Part shown: one piece after another, positions 9,323-16,881 of the stretch
Layout of the letters: every line of letters starts with the position of its first letter
Position numbering within the stretch: the first letter of the stretch is position 1
Source of the DNA: JABWBH01 sp964526695
GTDB lineage: Bacteria > Planctomycetota > Phycisphaerae > UBA1845
Direction of reading: 5' to 3'
DNA: 64,000 bases
Assembly: GCA_964526695.1 (NCBI GenBank)
Contig: CAZGJA010000133.1
Location: 1-64,000 of the forward strand
Notes under the pieces: model-generated
Databases searched by the model: none
Seen by the model: the letters and a program-made list of their open reading frames with translations, nothing else
Told to the model about the DNA's origin: nothing
Made by a program: the position numbers and the translations under genes

Positions 9323-10360
9323 ATGCCGCGTCCCGTCACGCTCTTCACCGGTCAGTGGGCCGATCTGCCGTTTGAGGTCATGTGCGAAAAGGCCGCGGGG
9401 TTCGGGTATGACGGCATCGAGCTGGCCTGCTGGGGGGATCACTTCGACGTCGGTCGCGCCAAGGACAGCGACGACTACTGCCGCGCGCGCTGGGCGACGC
9501 TGACCAAGCACAAGCTCGGCTGCTACGCCGTCAGCTCGCACCTCGTCGGGCAGGCCGTCTGCGATCGCATCGACGAGCGGCACAAAGGGATTCTCCCGGC
9601 GCACGTCTGGGGCGACGGCGACCCGGAGGGCGTCCGCAAGCGGGCGGCCGCGGAAATGATGGACACCGCCCGCGCCGCCCGGCGGTTCTTCAATCTCGCT
9701 CCGCCGTCCGTGCGACAGAGCCTCAAGCGCGTCGTCGTCAACGGCTTCACCGGCAGCAGCATCTGGCCTCTTGTCTATTCCTTCCCGCCCAACCTGCCCA
9801 GGCAGATCGACGAAGGCTACGCCGATTTCGCCCGGCGGTGGCGGCCGATCCTCGACGTCTTCGATCAGTGCGACGCGCATTTCGCGCTGGAAGTGCATCC
9901 GACGGAGATCGCGTTCGACCTCGTCACGGCGGAGCGGGCGCTGCAGGCCGTGGGGAATCATCCGCGATTCGGCTTCAACTACGATCCGTCGCACTTCGGC
10001 TATCAGGGCGTGGACACCGTCGCGTTCATCCGGCGGTTCGGCCCGCGGCTCTTTCACATGCACGTCAAGGACGTGTGGTGGTCGCCGACGCCTACGCCCA
10101 TCGGCGTCTTCGGCGGACACGCGGACTTCGGACATGCCGACCGATTCTGGGACTTCCGCTCGCCGGGCCGGGGGCGCATCGACTTCGAGGCCATCATCCG
10201 CGCGCTCAACGCCGTCGGTTATGACGGACCGCTTTCCGTCGAGTGGGAAGACGGCGCGATGGACCGCGAGCACGGCGCGCGCGAGGCGTGCCAGTTCGTG
10301 CGCCGGCTGCAGTTCGCTCCGTCGGCGGCGGCGTTCGATGCGGCGTTCGCGCGGGACTAA
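9323..10360 (+). CDS. Sugar phosphate isomerase/epimerase family protein (AP endonuclease 2-type TIM barrel)
   Basis: 345 residues with no signal peptide. Likely metal ligands of the xylose isomerase-like TIM barrel are visible: Glu in LEVHPTE, Asp in YDPSHF, His in HMHVKD and a C-terminal Glu in SVEWED. The start is well supported by AAGGAGG at 9309-9315, seven bases before ATG. Proteins of this family isomerise or epimerise sugars or inositols and the substrate cannot be read from sequence. Divergently transcribed from the enolase-superfamily gene over a 252-bp gap, so shared regulation in carbohydrate use is possible. Confidence 0.88.
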   Translation: MPRPVTLFTGQWADLPFEVMCEKAAGFGYDGIELACWGDHFDVGRAKDSDDYCRARWATLTKHKLGCYAVSSHLVGQAVCDRIDERHKGILPAHVWGDGDPEGVRKRAAAEMMDTARAARRFFNLAPPSVRQSLKRVVVNGFTGSSIWPLVYSFPPNLPRQIDEGYADFARRWRPILDVFDQCDAHFALEVHPTEIAFDLVTAERALQAVGNHPRFGFNYDPSHFGYQGVDTVAFIRRFGPRLFHMHVKDVWWSPTPTPIGVFGGHADFGHADRFWDFRSPGRGRIDFEAIIRALNAVGYDGPLSVEWEDGAMDREHGAREACQFVRRLQFAPSAAAFDAAFARD

Positions 10361-10378
10361 CAGTCCGCGGACGAACCT

Positions 10379-10436
10379 CATGTGGCACAGGTTTCCGATC
10401 CTGGGGCTGGAGCCCATGTTTCCAGCCGGTGCCGGA
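10379..10436. repeat. Planctomycete-type intergenic palindromic repeat
   Basis: The stretch gtggcacaggtttcc followed by ggggctggagcccatgtttccagccgg matches in type the tandem hairpins at 51167-51213 (gtggcaccggtttccaac, gcacaggtttcccaac). Non-coding. Confidence 0.5.
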
Positions 10437-10515
10437 TCCTTCCGCGGCTTTCAATCGCGATCGATGGTAAGCGAATCCACTTCCCGATTTAGAACCGCGA
10501 GTCTATCATGGAGGG

Positions 10516-10764
10516 ATGACCAAGGACGAGTGGAAGGAGTTGCTGGCCCGCGAGCCGTTCGTGCCGCTTCGCGTGCGCCTGTCCAGCGGGGAGAAGTTCG
10601 ACATCCACGACCCGCAGTCCGTGGCGCTGATGAAGCATCAGCTTTTCGTCGCGCTCCCGGATGGTGAGCATTGGGCGTTCATCCGCTTTCTCCACGTCGC
10701 TTCCGTTCAGTCCATCACCAACGGACATTCAGGCGGCTCGCGTCGGAAAAAGAGCGGACGTTAA
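10516..10764 (+). CDS. Small conserved-type hypothetical protein, 82 aa
   Basis: 82 residues, soluble, with a basic Gly/Ser/Lys/Arg tail. The N-terminal part (ELLAREPFVPLRVRLSSG) resembles small planctomycete proteins of unknown function with a PFxPLRV..SxG pattern. GGAGGG lies directly against the ATG, closer than ideal. It follows the TIM-barrel gene after a 155-bp gap containing a repeat, so cotranscription is doubtful. No function is proposed. Confidence 0.6.
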   Translation: MTKDEWKELLAREPFVPLRVRLSSGEKFDIHDPQSVALMKHQLFVALPDGEHWAFIRFLHVASVQSITNGHSGGSRRKKSGR

Positions 10765-10859
10765 AGGCGGCCCCGGCCTACCGGCCATTGGGATTGTGGG
10801 CTGGACGGCCGCGCCCAAACGAATCCCCATATTCGCCCTGAACGCGCCCGTGCCCGACT

Positions 10860-11522
10860 TCAGGATGACTGCCCTCCCAAAGCCGCAGCGGGGAGGTGAA
10901 GGGCGTACTTCTCCTCCACAACATCCGCGCCCCACATCCGGCCCGGTTTCTCCTCGACCTTGACGAAGCCGAAAGCCCGGTAGAGCCGCGCCGCGGAGGT
11001 CAGCGCGCTGACGGTCCAAAGTTGGATCGAGGCGTAGTCGCTGTTTTGGGAGAACCGGACAGCTTCCCCCAGCAGTCGCCGCCCCAGGCCCTGTCCACGC
11101 GCGGAAGGATGCACGAGGAACCAGCGAAGCTGCGCCACGTTTGCGTGAGGCGCTGCGCCCGTCGCCGGGGCGGTCGCCATCGAGCCGCTGTCGGCTTCCG
11201 CCTGATCGCGCGCTCCATCGCGTTGATCGGCCGTATGCCCAGCCGGTTGCGTCGAATGCCCAAGCCCCATGTGGTCGCGCACGCCGCCCGACTCCGCCGA
11301 CACGATGGCGATGCAGCCGACGAGGTCCGCATCGCACTCGGCGATCCACAGGCGCTCGCGCGCCGCGCCCCGCTTGACGAACTCCGCCATCGGTCCGGCC
11401 ACGTAGGCCTCGAAGGTCGCGTCGAACCCGGACTCCTTCGCGTAAAGCACGCCGTGCAGACGCACCACAGCGCCGAGATCGCCGGGACGAAGGTCGTGGC
11501 GGAGAGAGATTGGCAGCCTCAT
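10860..11522 (-). CDS. GNAT-family N-acetyltransferase
   Basis: 220 residues. The acetyl-CoA binding motif A is clear (VHPSARGQGLGRRLL), with the following strand and helix (LWTVSALTSAARLYRAFGF), typical of GNAT enzymes acting on small molecules or proteins. About 45 residues of polar low-complexity sequence (HTADQRDGARDQAEADSG and around) are inserted just before motif A, longer than normal for this loop. The frame can extend to a TTG at 11540; ATG 11522 is preferred since MRLPISLRHDLRPGD begins the fold. Substrate unknown. Confidence 0.8.
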   Translation of the reverse strand: MRLPISLRHDLRPGDLGAVVRLHGVLYAKESGFDATFEAYVAGPMAEFVKRGAARERLWIAECDADLVGCIAIVSAESGGVRDHMGLGHSTQPAGHTADQRDGARDQAEADSGSMATAPATGAAPHANVAQLRWFLVHPSARGQGLGRRLLGEAVRFSQNSDYASIQLWTVSALTSAARLYRAFGFVKVEEKPGRMWGADVVEEKYALHLPAAALGGQSS

Positions 11523-11601
11523 GAGGCGATGCTCACGCAACCAACGAATTCAGCAGCCCTCGGGTTCGCCCGCCGGTGCAGCGTGATCCACAGAGGTATG
11601 C

Positions 11602-11844
11602 TCACTCGGGCGTGTCAATCTTGGGCTTCCGGGCCGGCAGGCATTTAGATTCCAGCTCCCGCATCCGCGTGAGGAGTTCGTCCACGCCGACGTTCTGAAA
11701 ATGCGCGTCCCGCCAAGCCTGATAATCCCGGGGTTTGGATCGCATCCAACTCAGGAAGCGAAGAGTCTGCGCCGCTCCCAACTGCTTCGTGAGCACGTCC
11801 AAGGCCCGTTCGCGGAGCTGCTCGTCGGTCAATTCTCTAATCAT
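11602..11844 (-). CDS. Putative antitoxin-like small protein paired with a PIN gene
   Basis: 80 residues, helical and charged (LTDEQLRERALDVLTKQLG). It overlaps the end of the PIN-domain gene by 8 bp and is downstream of it, the reverse of the usual antitoxin-first order. The pairing, size and lack of other features suggest an antitoxin or regulator for that PIN protein. No DNA-binding motif is recognised with confidence. Confidence 0.6.
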   Translation of the reverse strand: MIRELTDEQLRERALDVLTKQLGAAQTLRFLSWMRSKPRDYQAWRDAHFQNVGVDELLTRMRELESKCLPARKPKIDTPE

Positions 11845-12280
11845 CGCCCACCTCGCCCCAGTATTCTATGGGATTCAGGATCCGAATCAAAGCGCCTGCG
11901 GCTCTTGCACGCCGAACGAAGCGATCGTCACACGTAACCAGCACGTTGCATCGTGCTGCCTCGGCGAACGCAAGGTGTACCGCATCCAGTGATCCGAGGC
12001 CGACCGCAGAGAGTCGCCTCGCCCGTGACTCGATTTCCGGCGACAGCGACAGCGAGGCCGTCGCGGCGAGCAAGGCGTACTTAGCGACTTCAATCCGAGG
12101 CTCCGGTTCGGGATCTGCCTCATTCTCAAGTGTGAGCGCGGTGGACCAGACCAACTCGTCATGCCCGGACTCGATTCTCTGGATAATAGCCAACATCGCC
12201 CGAGCTTCCTCCATGATCCGAGTGTCTGATGGATCATCAAAGGGACGCTTCAAGGCGCACATATCCAGATACAATCTCAT
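11837..12280 (-). CDS. PIN-domain protein, VapC-like toxin
   Basis: 147 residues, the usual length. The acidic residues that bind Mg/Mn in PIN ribonucleases are present: D6 (LYLDMC), E52 (TLENEAD), D99 (GSLDAVHLA) and D118/D119 (TCDDRF). Most single PIN proteins in bacteria are RNA-cleaving toxins neutralised by a small partner; the 80-residue gene overlapping its 3' end is the candidate. Its start is only 6 bp from the stop of the methylisocitrate lyase gene, probably by chance packing rather than shared function. Confidence 0.8.
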   Translation of the reverse strand: MRLYLDMCALKRPFDDPSDTRIMEEARAMLAIIQRIESGHDELVWSTALTLENEADPEPEPRIEVAKYALLAATASLSLSPEIESRARRLSAVGLGSLDAVHLAFAEAARCNVLVTCDDRFVRRARAAGALIRILNPIEYWGEVGDD

Positions 12281-12286
12281 GAAGAC

Positions 12287-13156
12287 TCACAATGGTTTTG
12301 GGCTGGTTTCGAATTGATACCCCAGCAGCTCATACAAATCCTGCCGCGTTTGCATCCGATCGACGAGGTCGCGCTGGGTGCGGTCCTTCTTCAGCACGCG
12401 CAGCGCGGCTTCCATGGCCTTCATGGCGATGCGCTGGAGTGTCACGGGAAAGATCACGATCCGATACCCCATTGCGCCGAACTCATCGACCGTCAGCATC
12501 GGCGTCTTGCCGAACTCCGTCATGTTGGCGAGCAGGATCGTCGGCACGTCCTTGGCGAAGCGGGCGAACTCCTCCTTCGACTGAAGCGCCTCAGGGAAAA
12601 TGCCGTCCGCGCCGGCCTTGAGATACAGGTGCGCCCGCCGCACGGCGTCGTCGTAACCCGTCACTCCGCGGGCGTCGGTCCGCGCGAGAATGAGAAAATC
12701 CGGCGATCCCTTCGCGGCGGCCGCGGCGGTGAGTTTTTCGCACATCTCGCTTTCGGGCACGAGCTTCTTGCCGTCCAGGTGTCCGCATCGCTTGGGGAAC
12801 TCCTGATCCTCGAGATGGATCGCGCTGACGCCGACGTTTTCCAGCTCGCGCACGGTCCGGGCCGCGTTGTCCGGCCCGCCGTAGCCGGTGTCCGCGTCCA
12901 TGAGAATGGGGATCGTGGTCACGGACGCGATCCGCGCCGCATGCTCGCGCGCCTCCGTCAGCGTCATCAGCCCCACGTCCGGCACGCCGCCCACGCTGTT
13001 GGCCAGCACCGCCCCGGACAGGTACATCGCCTCGAAGCCCTCGCGCTCGATCATCCGCGCGGACAGCGCGTTGATCGCGCCGGGCATCATGACCGGACCC
13101 TTTTCGATCAGTTCGCGCAATCGAAGCGACCGCTGTTCAGCTTGAATCACCGGCAT
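12287..13156 (-). CDS. prpB: Methylisocitrate lyase / PEP mutase superfamily
   Basis: 289 residues, full length for the family. The signature KRCGH with active-site Cys124 and the metal-binding DADTGYG (87-93) are intact. The standard reaction is cleavage of 2-methylisocitrate to pyruvate and succinate in propionate breakdown. No citrate synthase or dehydratase gene neighbours it, so another C-C lyase of the isocitrate lyase/PEP mutase superfamily (for example oxaloacetate decarboxylase-like) remains possible. Start ATG 13156 gives the standard MPVIQAEQRSLRLRELI N-terminus. Confidence 0.85.
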   Translation of the reverse strand: MPVIQAEQRSLRLRELIEKGPVMMPGAINALSARMIEREGFEAMYLSGAVLANSVGGVPDVGLMTLTEAREHAARIASVTTIPILMDADTGYGGPDNAARTVRELENVGVSAIHLEDQEFPKRCGHLDGKKLVPESEMCEKLTAAAAAKGSPDFLILARTDARGVTGYDDAVRRAHLYLKAGADGIFPEALQSKEEFARFAKDVPTILLANMTEFGKTPMLTVDEFGAMGYRIVIFPVTLQRIAMKAMEAALRVLKKDRTQRDLVDRMQTRQDLYELLGYQFETSPKPL

Positions 13157-13194
13157 TCGTGCGTTCCTTCCGCCTCAGACCCACGGCCCCAAGT

Positions 13195-13262
13195 CACACC
13201 CATGCCCTGTCGTTCTTCGCCCATCGCCTGTTCCCTGTTGCAGATTGCCGGATGCCTGTTGC
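13195..13262. repeat. Degenerate short-period tandem repeat (cctgttgc type)
   Basis: Variants of gcctgttccctgttgc run through the gap between the lyase and kelch-like genes. The same type recurs at 19925-19955 and 24170-24230. Confidence 0.5.
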
Positions 13263-13274
13263 CTGGACCTCGAA

Positions 13275-15314
13275 TCATGGGCCGCAATCAACCGTCTTGC
13301 TGAAGTCCGGACACTCCACGATGAACACGGTGTGCGCGCCCGACTGGCGATGCCACTTCACCTTGCCCTTGCCTCGATTGTCGATGGTCATGGACCCTCG
13401 GAACCCGTTGTTATCCAAAGTCAGGATGTTCCCTTCGGCGAGTGTCGATTTCACGATAGCTTTGAGCGTCTGGCTACGGCATCTTAATCTGAACGAGTCA
13501 ATCAAAGAACAGGAGTTGACCCCGTACTCCCACGTCTGGTCACTCATTCGATAGTCGTATCCTCCGAAGAGCACCGTGATATCCCGGGCGGCGTCGTAGG
13601 CCATCGCATGCCCGTCAAGGAGGCCTGGCCCGCTAATGGGGCGAACAGTCCACGTGTTCCCATCCCAGTCCCAGGTTTCAGTGTCAAGTCCGCCGTTGTT
13701 CCCTCCGAATAGCACCGTCAGTCCCCGGGCGCTGTCGTAGGCCATGGCGTGTTCGGTGCGCGGACTAGGCCCGCTGCTGGCCCGCAGGCTCCAAGTCTTG
13801 CCGTCCCATTCCCAGGTTTCGCCGTTGCGCTCGCCGTCGAATCCGCCGAACAAGACCGTGACTCTACGGGCGCTGTCGTAGGCCATGGCGTGGGAGGTGC
13901 GCGGACTGGGGCCGGTCGTGCTTTGCAGTGTCCAGGCGAGGCCGTCCCACTCCCAGGTTTCCCCGCTGTAGGAACGGGAGAATCCTCCGAAAAGCACCGT
14001 GACGCATCGAACGCGGTCGTAGGCCATGGCATGCCGATGTCGGGGGCTGGGTCCGGTCACGGCGCGAAGTGTCCAAACGCTGCCGTCCCACTCCCAAGTC
14101 TCGCCATCGTTGAAGGGGTCGACATCGTCTCCACCAAACAGAACCGACACTCCTCGGGAGCTGTCGTAAGCCATGGCGTGATCCTCTCGAGCGCTGGGGC
14201 CGTCGGTGGCGCGCAGCGTCCACATGGTCCCGTCCCATTCCCATGTGTCGCCAAAGCGCACTTGATAATTGGCTCCGCCGAACAGCACGGTCGCACCACG
14301 ACGGCTATCGTAGATCAAGGCGCCTCTTTCTCGCCGGTCGGGCCACGTCGTGCCGCCTCGCGTCCATGTGCTCCCGTTCCACTCCCAGGTCTCGCCGTTC
14401 AGCGACCCCGTCATCCCTCCAAAGAGCACCGTCAAGCCCCGTGCTGTGTCGTAGACCAAGGCGTGTTCCATGCGCCGCATCGGCCCAGTGTCGGACACCA
14501 ACGTCCATGTGTTGCCGTCCCATTGCCAGGTTTCACCGTTGTAGACGTTCGCGTCTCTCCCCCCGAACAAAACCGTCACGCCCAGCGCGCTGTCGTAGGC
14601 CGTGGCGTGTTGTCGGCGCGGGCTAGGTCCGCCTGTCGCCCGCACCGTCCATGTACTCCCGTTCCACTCCCAAGTCTCGCCATTGTATCCGATGCTGTTA
14701 TCCCCTCCGAACAGAACGGTCACGCCCCGAGCGCCGTCGTAGGCCATGGAGTGTTCCCGGCGCGAACTGGGGCCGTCCGCAGCGAGCAGCGTCCACGCGA
14801 TCCCGTTCCATTCCCACGTGTCGCCGTAGAATCGTTCGTATTCGTCGAACGTGTTCCCTCCGAACAGAACGGTCACGCCCCGGATGCTGTCGTAGCTCAT
14901 CGCGTGCCCTTGGCGCGGTCTGGGTCCACTGTTGGCGCGCCGCTTCCATTTGCAGCCATCCCATTCCCATGTCTCGCCGGAGTATCCCTTTTCGTCGTGT
15001 CCTCCAAAAAGCACCGTCACTCCCCTGACGCTGTCGTAGGCCATGGCGCATCCCCAGCGTGGACTAGGCCCTTCGGTGGCTCGCAGTTTCCAAGTGAGGC
15101 CATCCCATTCCCAGGTCTCGCCTGAATCGGGGCTGCGCGATCCTCCGAAAAGCACGGTCACACATCGACGCGCGTCATACGCCATGGCGTGACCATCGCG
15201 CGTGCTGGGGGAGCCACTTACGAAGCGCCATTCGGGTTCACCGCCGGTGCCGCGCGAAGCGAACCCGAGAACAAGCAACAAGGGGAGGAGGGACTTGGCC
15301 TGAATCCTTGGCAT
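13275..15314 (-). CDS. Secreted kelch-like protein with 12 repeats and a C-terminal Cys domain
   Basis: 679 residues with a signal peptide (SLLPLLLVLGFASRG). Twelve repeats of about 55 residues follow, each with the pattern GETWEWDG..W.....GPSPR..HAMAYDS.R.VTVLFGG, the kelch/galactose-oxidase-type beta-propeller blade; twelve blades would build two six-bladed propellers. Repeats are very alike, suggesting recent duplication. The last 83 residues (from CSLIDSF to DCGP) form a separate domain shared with three other secreted proteins here. Start ATG 15314 is supported by AGGAG eight bases upstream. Likely an extracellular binding protein; the ligand is unknown. Confidence 0.85.
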   Translation of the reverse strand: MPRIQAKSLLPLLLVLGFASRGTGGEPEWRFVSGSPSTRDGHAMAYDARRCVTVLFGGSRSPDSGETWEWDGLTWKLRATEGPSPRWGCAMAYDSVRGVTVLFGGHDEKGYSGETWEWDGCKWKRRANSGPRPRQGHAMSYDSIRGVTVLFGGNTFDEYERFYGDTWEWNGIAWTLLAADGPSSRREHSMAYDGARGVTVLFGGDNSIGYNGETWEWNGSTWTVRATGGPSPRRQHATAYDSALGVTVLFGGRDANVYNGETWQWDGNTWTLVSDTGPMRRMEHALVYDTARGLTVLFGGMTGSLNGETWEWNGSTWTRGGTTWPDRRERGALIYDSRRGATVLFGGANYQVRFGDTWEWDGTMWTLRATDGPSAREDHAMAYDSSRGVSVLFGGDDVDPFNDGETWEWDGSVWTLRAVTGPSPRHRHAMAYDRVRCVTVLFGGFSRSYSGETWEWDGLAWTLQSTTGPSPRTSHAMAYDSARRVTVLFGGFDGERNGETWEWDGKTWSLRASSGPSPRTEHAMAYDSARGLTVLFGGNNGGLDTETWDWDGNTWTVRPISGPGLLDGHAMAYDAARDITVLFGGYDYRMSDQTWEYGVNSCSLIDSFRLRCRSQTLKAIVKSTLAEGNILTLDNNGFRGSMTIDNRGKGKVKWHRQSGAHTVFIVECPDFSKTVDCGP

Positions 15315-15633
15315 GGACTCGCTCCTATCAAGAGGGGCGGGCGAGAAACGGACCCCGGCATCCGCCCTCGCGCCCGCCGGACCGCGGAAACGAACCCCGA
15401 TGCTCCTCGGGGCCGGACTGGGCCAAGACGTCGGCCGGAGCGTCACTTGGACCGCAGGCGTCCAATTCTCATCCGCTCAAGCCAGAAGCCCGGTATCGCC
15501 CTGGACACTCTGCGGATCATCGCTTACAAGCGCTCGAACCGTTCCCCGATGAGCGGCACGCCCTGCCCTGCTTACGGCTCCCGCGCGTCGGGGGTTCACG
15601 GCTTTCGAGACTTGCGTCAAAAAAAAACCAGTT
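15315..15633. other. Intergenic region, no gene seen
   Basis: Upstream region of the kelch-like gene and downstream of it the end of the phosphodiesterase gene's operon side. Open frames here are short and unlike any family. No convincing promoter, tRNA or terminator was found. Confidence 0.5.
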
Positions 15634-16695
15634 TCACGGCGTCCCGTACACCCGCAGCCGCGCCCACACCGGGTAATGATCCGACAGGTTCCGGTCGCAG
15701 TGGCCTTCGTCGCACATTTGTTGGCCCGCCAGCGGGATCAGCACCGCGTAGTCCAGCGGGTCGATCCGCACTCGTCCGTTGCGGCTGTCGCCGATCAGCA
15801 CGTAGTCCAGCCGGCCGCTGGGGCCGTCTTCGTTGTCGGGGTAGAAGTAGCGCGTCAGCGTGTTGTTGTCCTGGTCCCACGTGTAGGTGTAATCCTGCAC
15901 GTCGGCGTCGTGCGTCACGTCCCGCAGGTTCGCCCCGTTGAGCATCAGGTCCGTGAACGTCGTGCTGTATTCGTCGGTCTTCACGTCCTCGCCGTACACG
16001 TTGTAGTCGCCGACGGCCACGACCGGGCGCGAGGGGTGATCCGCCTGGTATTCGCGGATGCGCTTGGCGAGCTGCTTCATCTGCTTGCGGCGGGCGGCGA
16101 TGGCGTCCTGGTAATAGTCCGACTGCATGTGCGTGTTGAACACGCCGATGGCCAGCCCGTCCTTGAGGATCGTCGCCTCCAGCCAGCCCTTGGCGGCGAA
16201 GAACTCGAAGCCCGCGCCGTTGTGGTACTCGCGCTGCCGCGCGTCGAGCATTTCGAAGCGGCTGCGCATCGCCAGCCCGGAGTGCTCGATGTTGCCCTTG
16301 TATTTGAAGCCGGTGAACGAGCAGCACATCGAGTCGTCATAGTGGAAGCGCAGGTACGGACGCCAGATGTCGTCGTCATCCCACACCTCCTCATACGCGA
16401 TCCAGTCGAGGTCGCCCATCCACGTGCGGCTGATCCAGTCCGCCCGAGGCGGGTCCGCCCAACTGTCCACGAACGAGTCGCCCGCCAGGTGCGTGTTGTA
16501 GGCCACGACCTCGAACGTCGTCTCCGCGGCCGGAGCAGGCCCGTCGTCGCCGGCGTCGGTCGCCAGCGCCACGGCCGCGCGATCGTTCACGCCGGGATCG
16601 TCGCCTTCGCCAAGCACGATCTTGTCGCAGCCCGCCGCGGCGAGCAGCGCCCCGCCGCACCACGCCCACCCATGCCACATGCTCCCGCGTCTCAT
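15634..16695 (-). CDS. Lipoprotein of the endonuclease/exonuclease/phosphatase (EEP) family
   Basis: 353 residues. A lipobox LLAAAGC puts the lipidated Cys at 23, so the mature protein is membrane-attached outside the cytoplasm. The EEP metal-dependent phosphodiesterase fold shows as YNTHLAG, GVFNTHMQSD, VAVGDYNVYG (Asp plus Asn), RLDYVLIG and the catalytic LSDHYPV at the C-terminus. Secreted relatives include sphingomyelinases and DNases; the substrate is not decided here. A second ATG at 16680 would shorten the signal by five residues. No operon partner: 186 bp and a terminator separate it from the upstream gene. Confidence 0.82.
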   Translation of the reverse strand: MRRGSMWHGWAWCGGALLAAAGCDKIVLGEGDDPGVNDRAAVALATDAGDDGPAPAAETTFEVVAYNTHLAGDSFVDSWADPPRADWISRTWMGDLDWIAYEEVWDDDDIWRPYLRFHYDDSMCCSFTGFKYKGNIEHSGLAMRSRFEMLDARQREYHNGAGFEFFAAKGWLEATILKDGLAIGVFNTHMQSDYYQDAIAARRKQMKQLAKRIREYQADHPSRPVVAVGDYNVYGEDVKTDEYSTTFTDLMLNGANLRDVTHDADVQDYTYTWDQDNNTLTRYFYPDNEDGPSGRLDYVLIGDSRNGRVRIDPLDYAVLIPLAGQQMCDEGHCDRNLSDHYPVWARLRVYGTP

Positions 16696-16810
16696 GCCCG
16701 GTCTCCGACGGCGTTGCCCCTGGACCCTGCGCGCGGTGCGCAGGAACCGGTCATCTTACTGCGCCGCGAAGTCCGCTCCAAAGGGCGCTTCAGGCTTGGA
16801 TCGCACACAA

Positions 16811-16853
16811 GAAAAAAGCCGCCGGACCGCGCGTAGAGCGCGACCCGGCGGCT
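16811..16853 (-). terminator. Intrinsic terminator of the cysteine-repeat gene
   Basis: On the minus strand a stem agccgccgg / ccggcggct is followed by six T (16817 to 16812). It lies 29 bp past the stop of the gene at 16882 and is a textbook rho-independent terminator. Confidence 0.8.
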
Positions 16854-16881
16854 GGATGTCATCGGTTCAGTCGGCCCCGTC

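Noticed and set aside
7712..10417. Extension of the enolase-superfamily frame to 901 codons
   Set aside because: The added part runs antisense through the whole TIM-barrel gene, which has its own AAGGAGG site and metal ligands.
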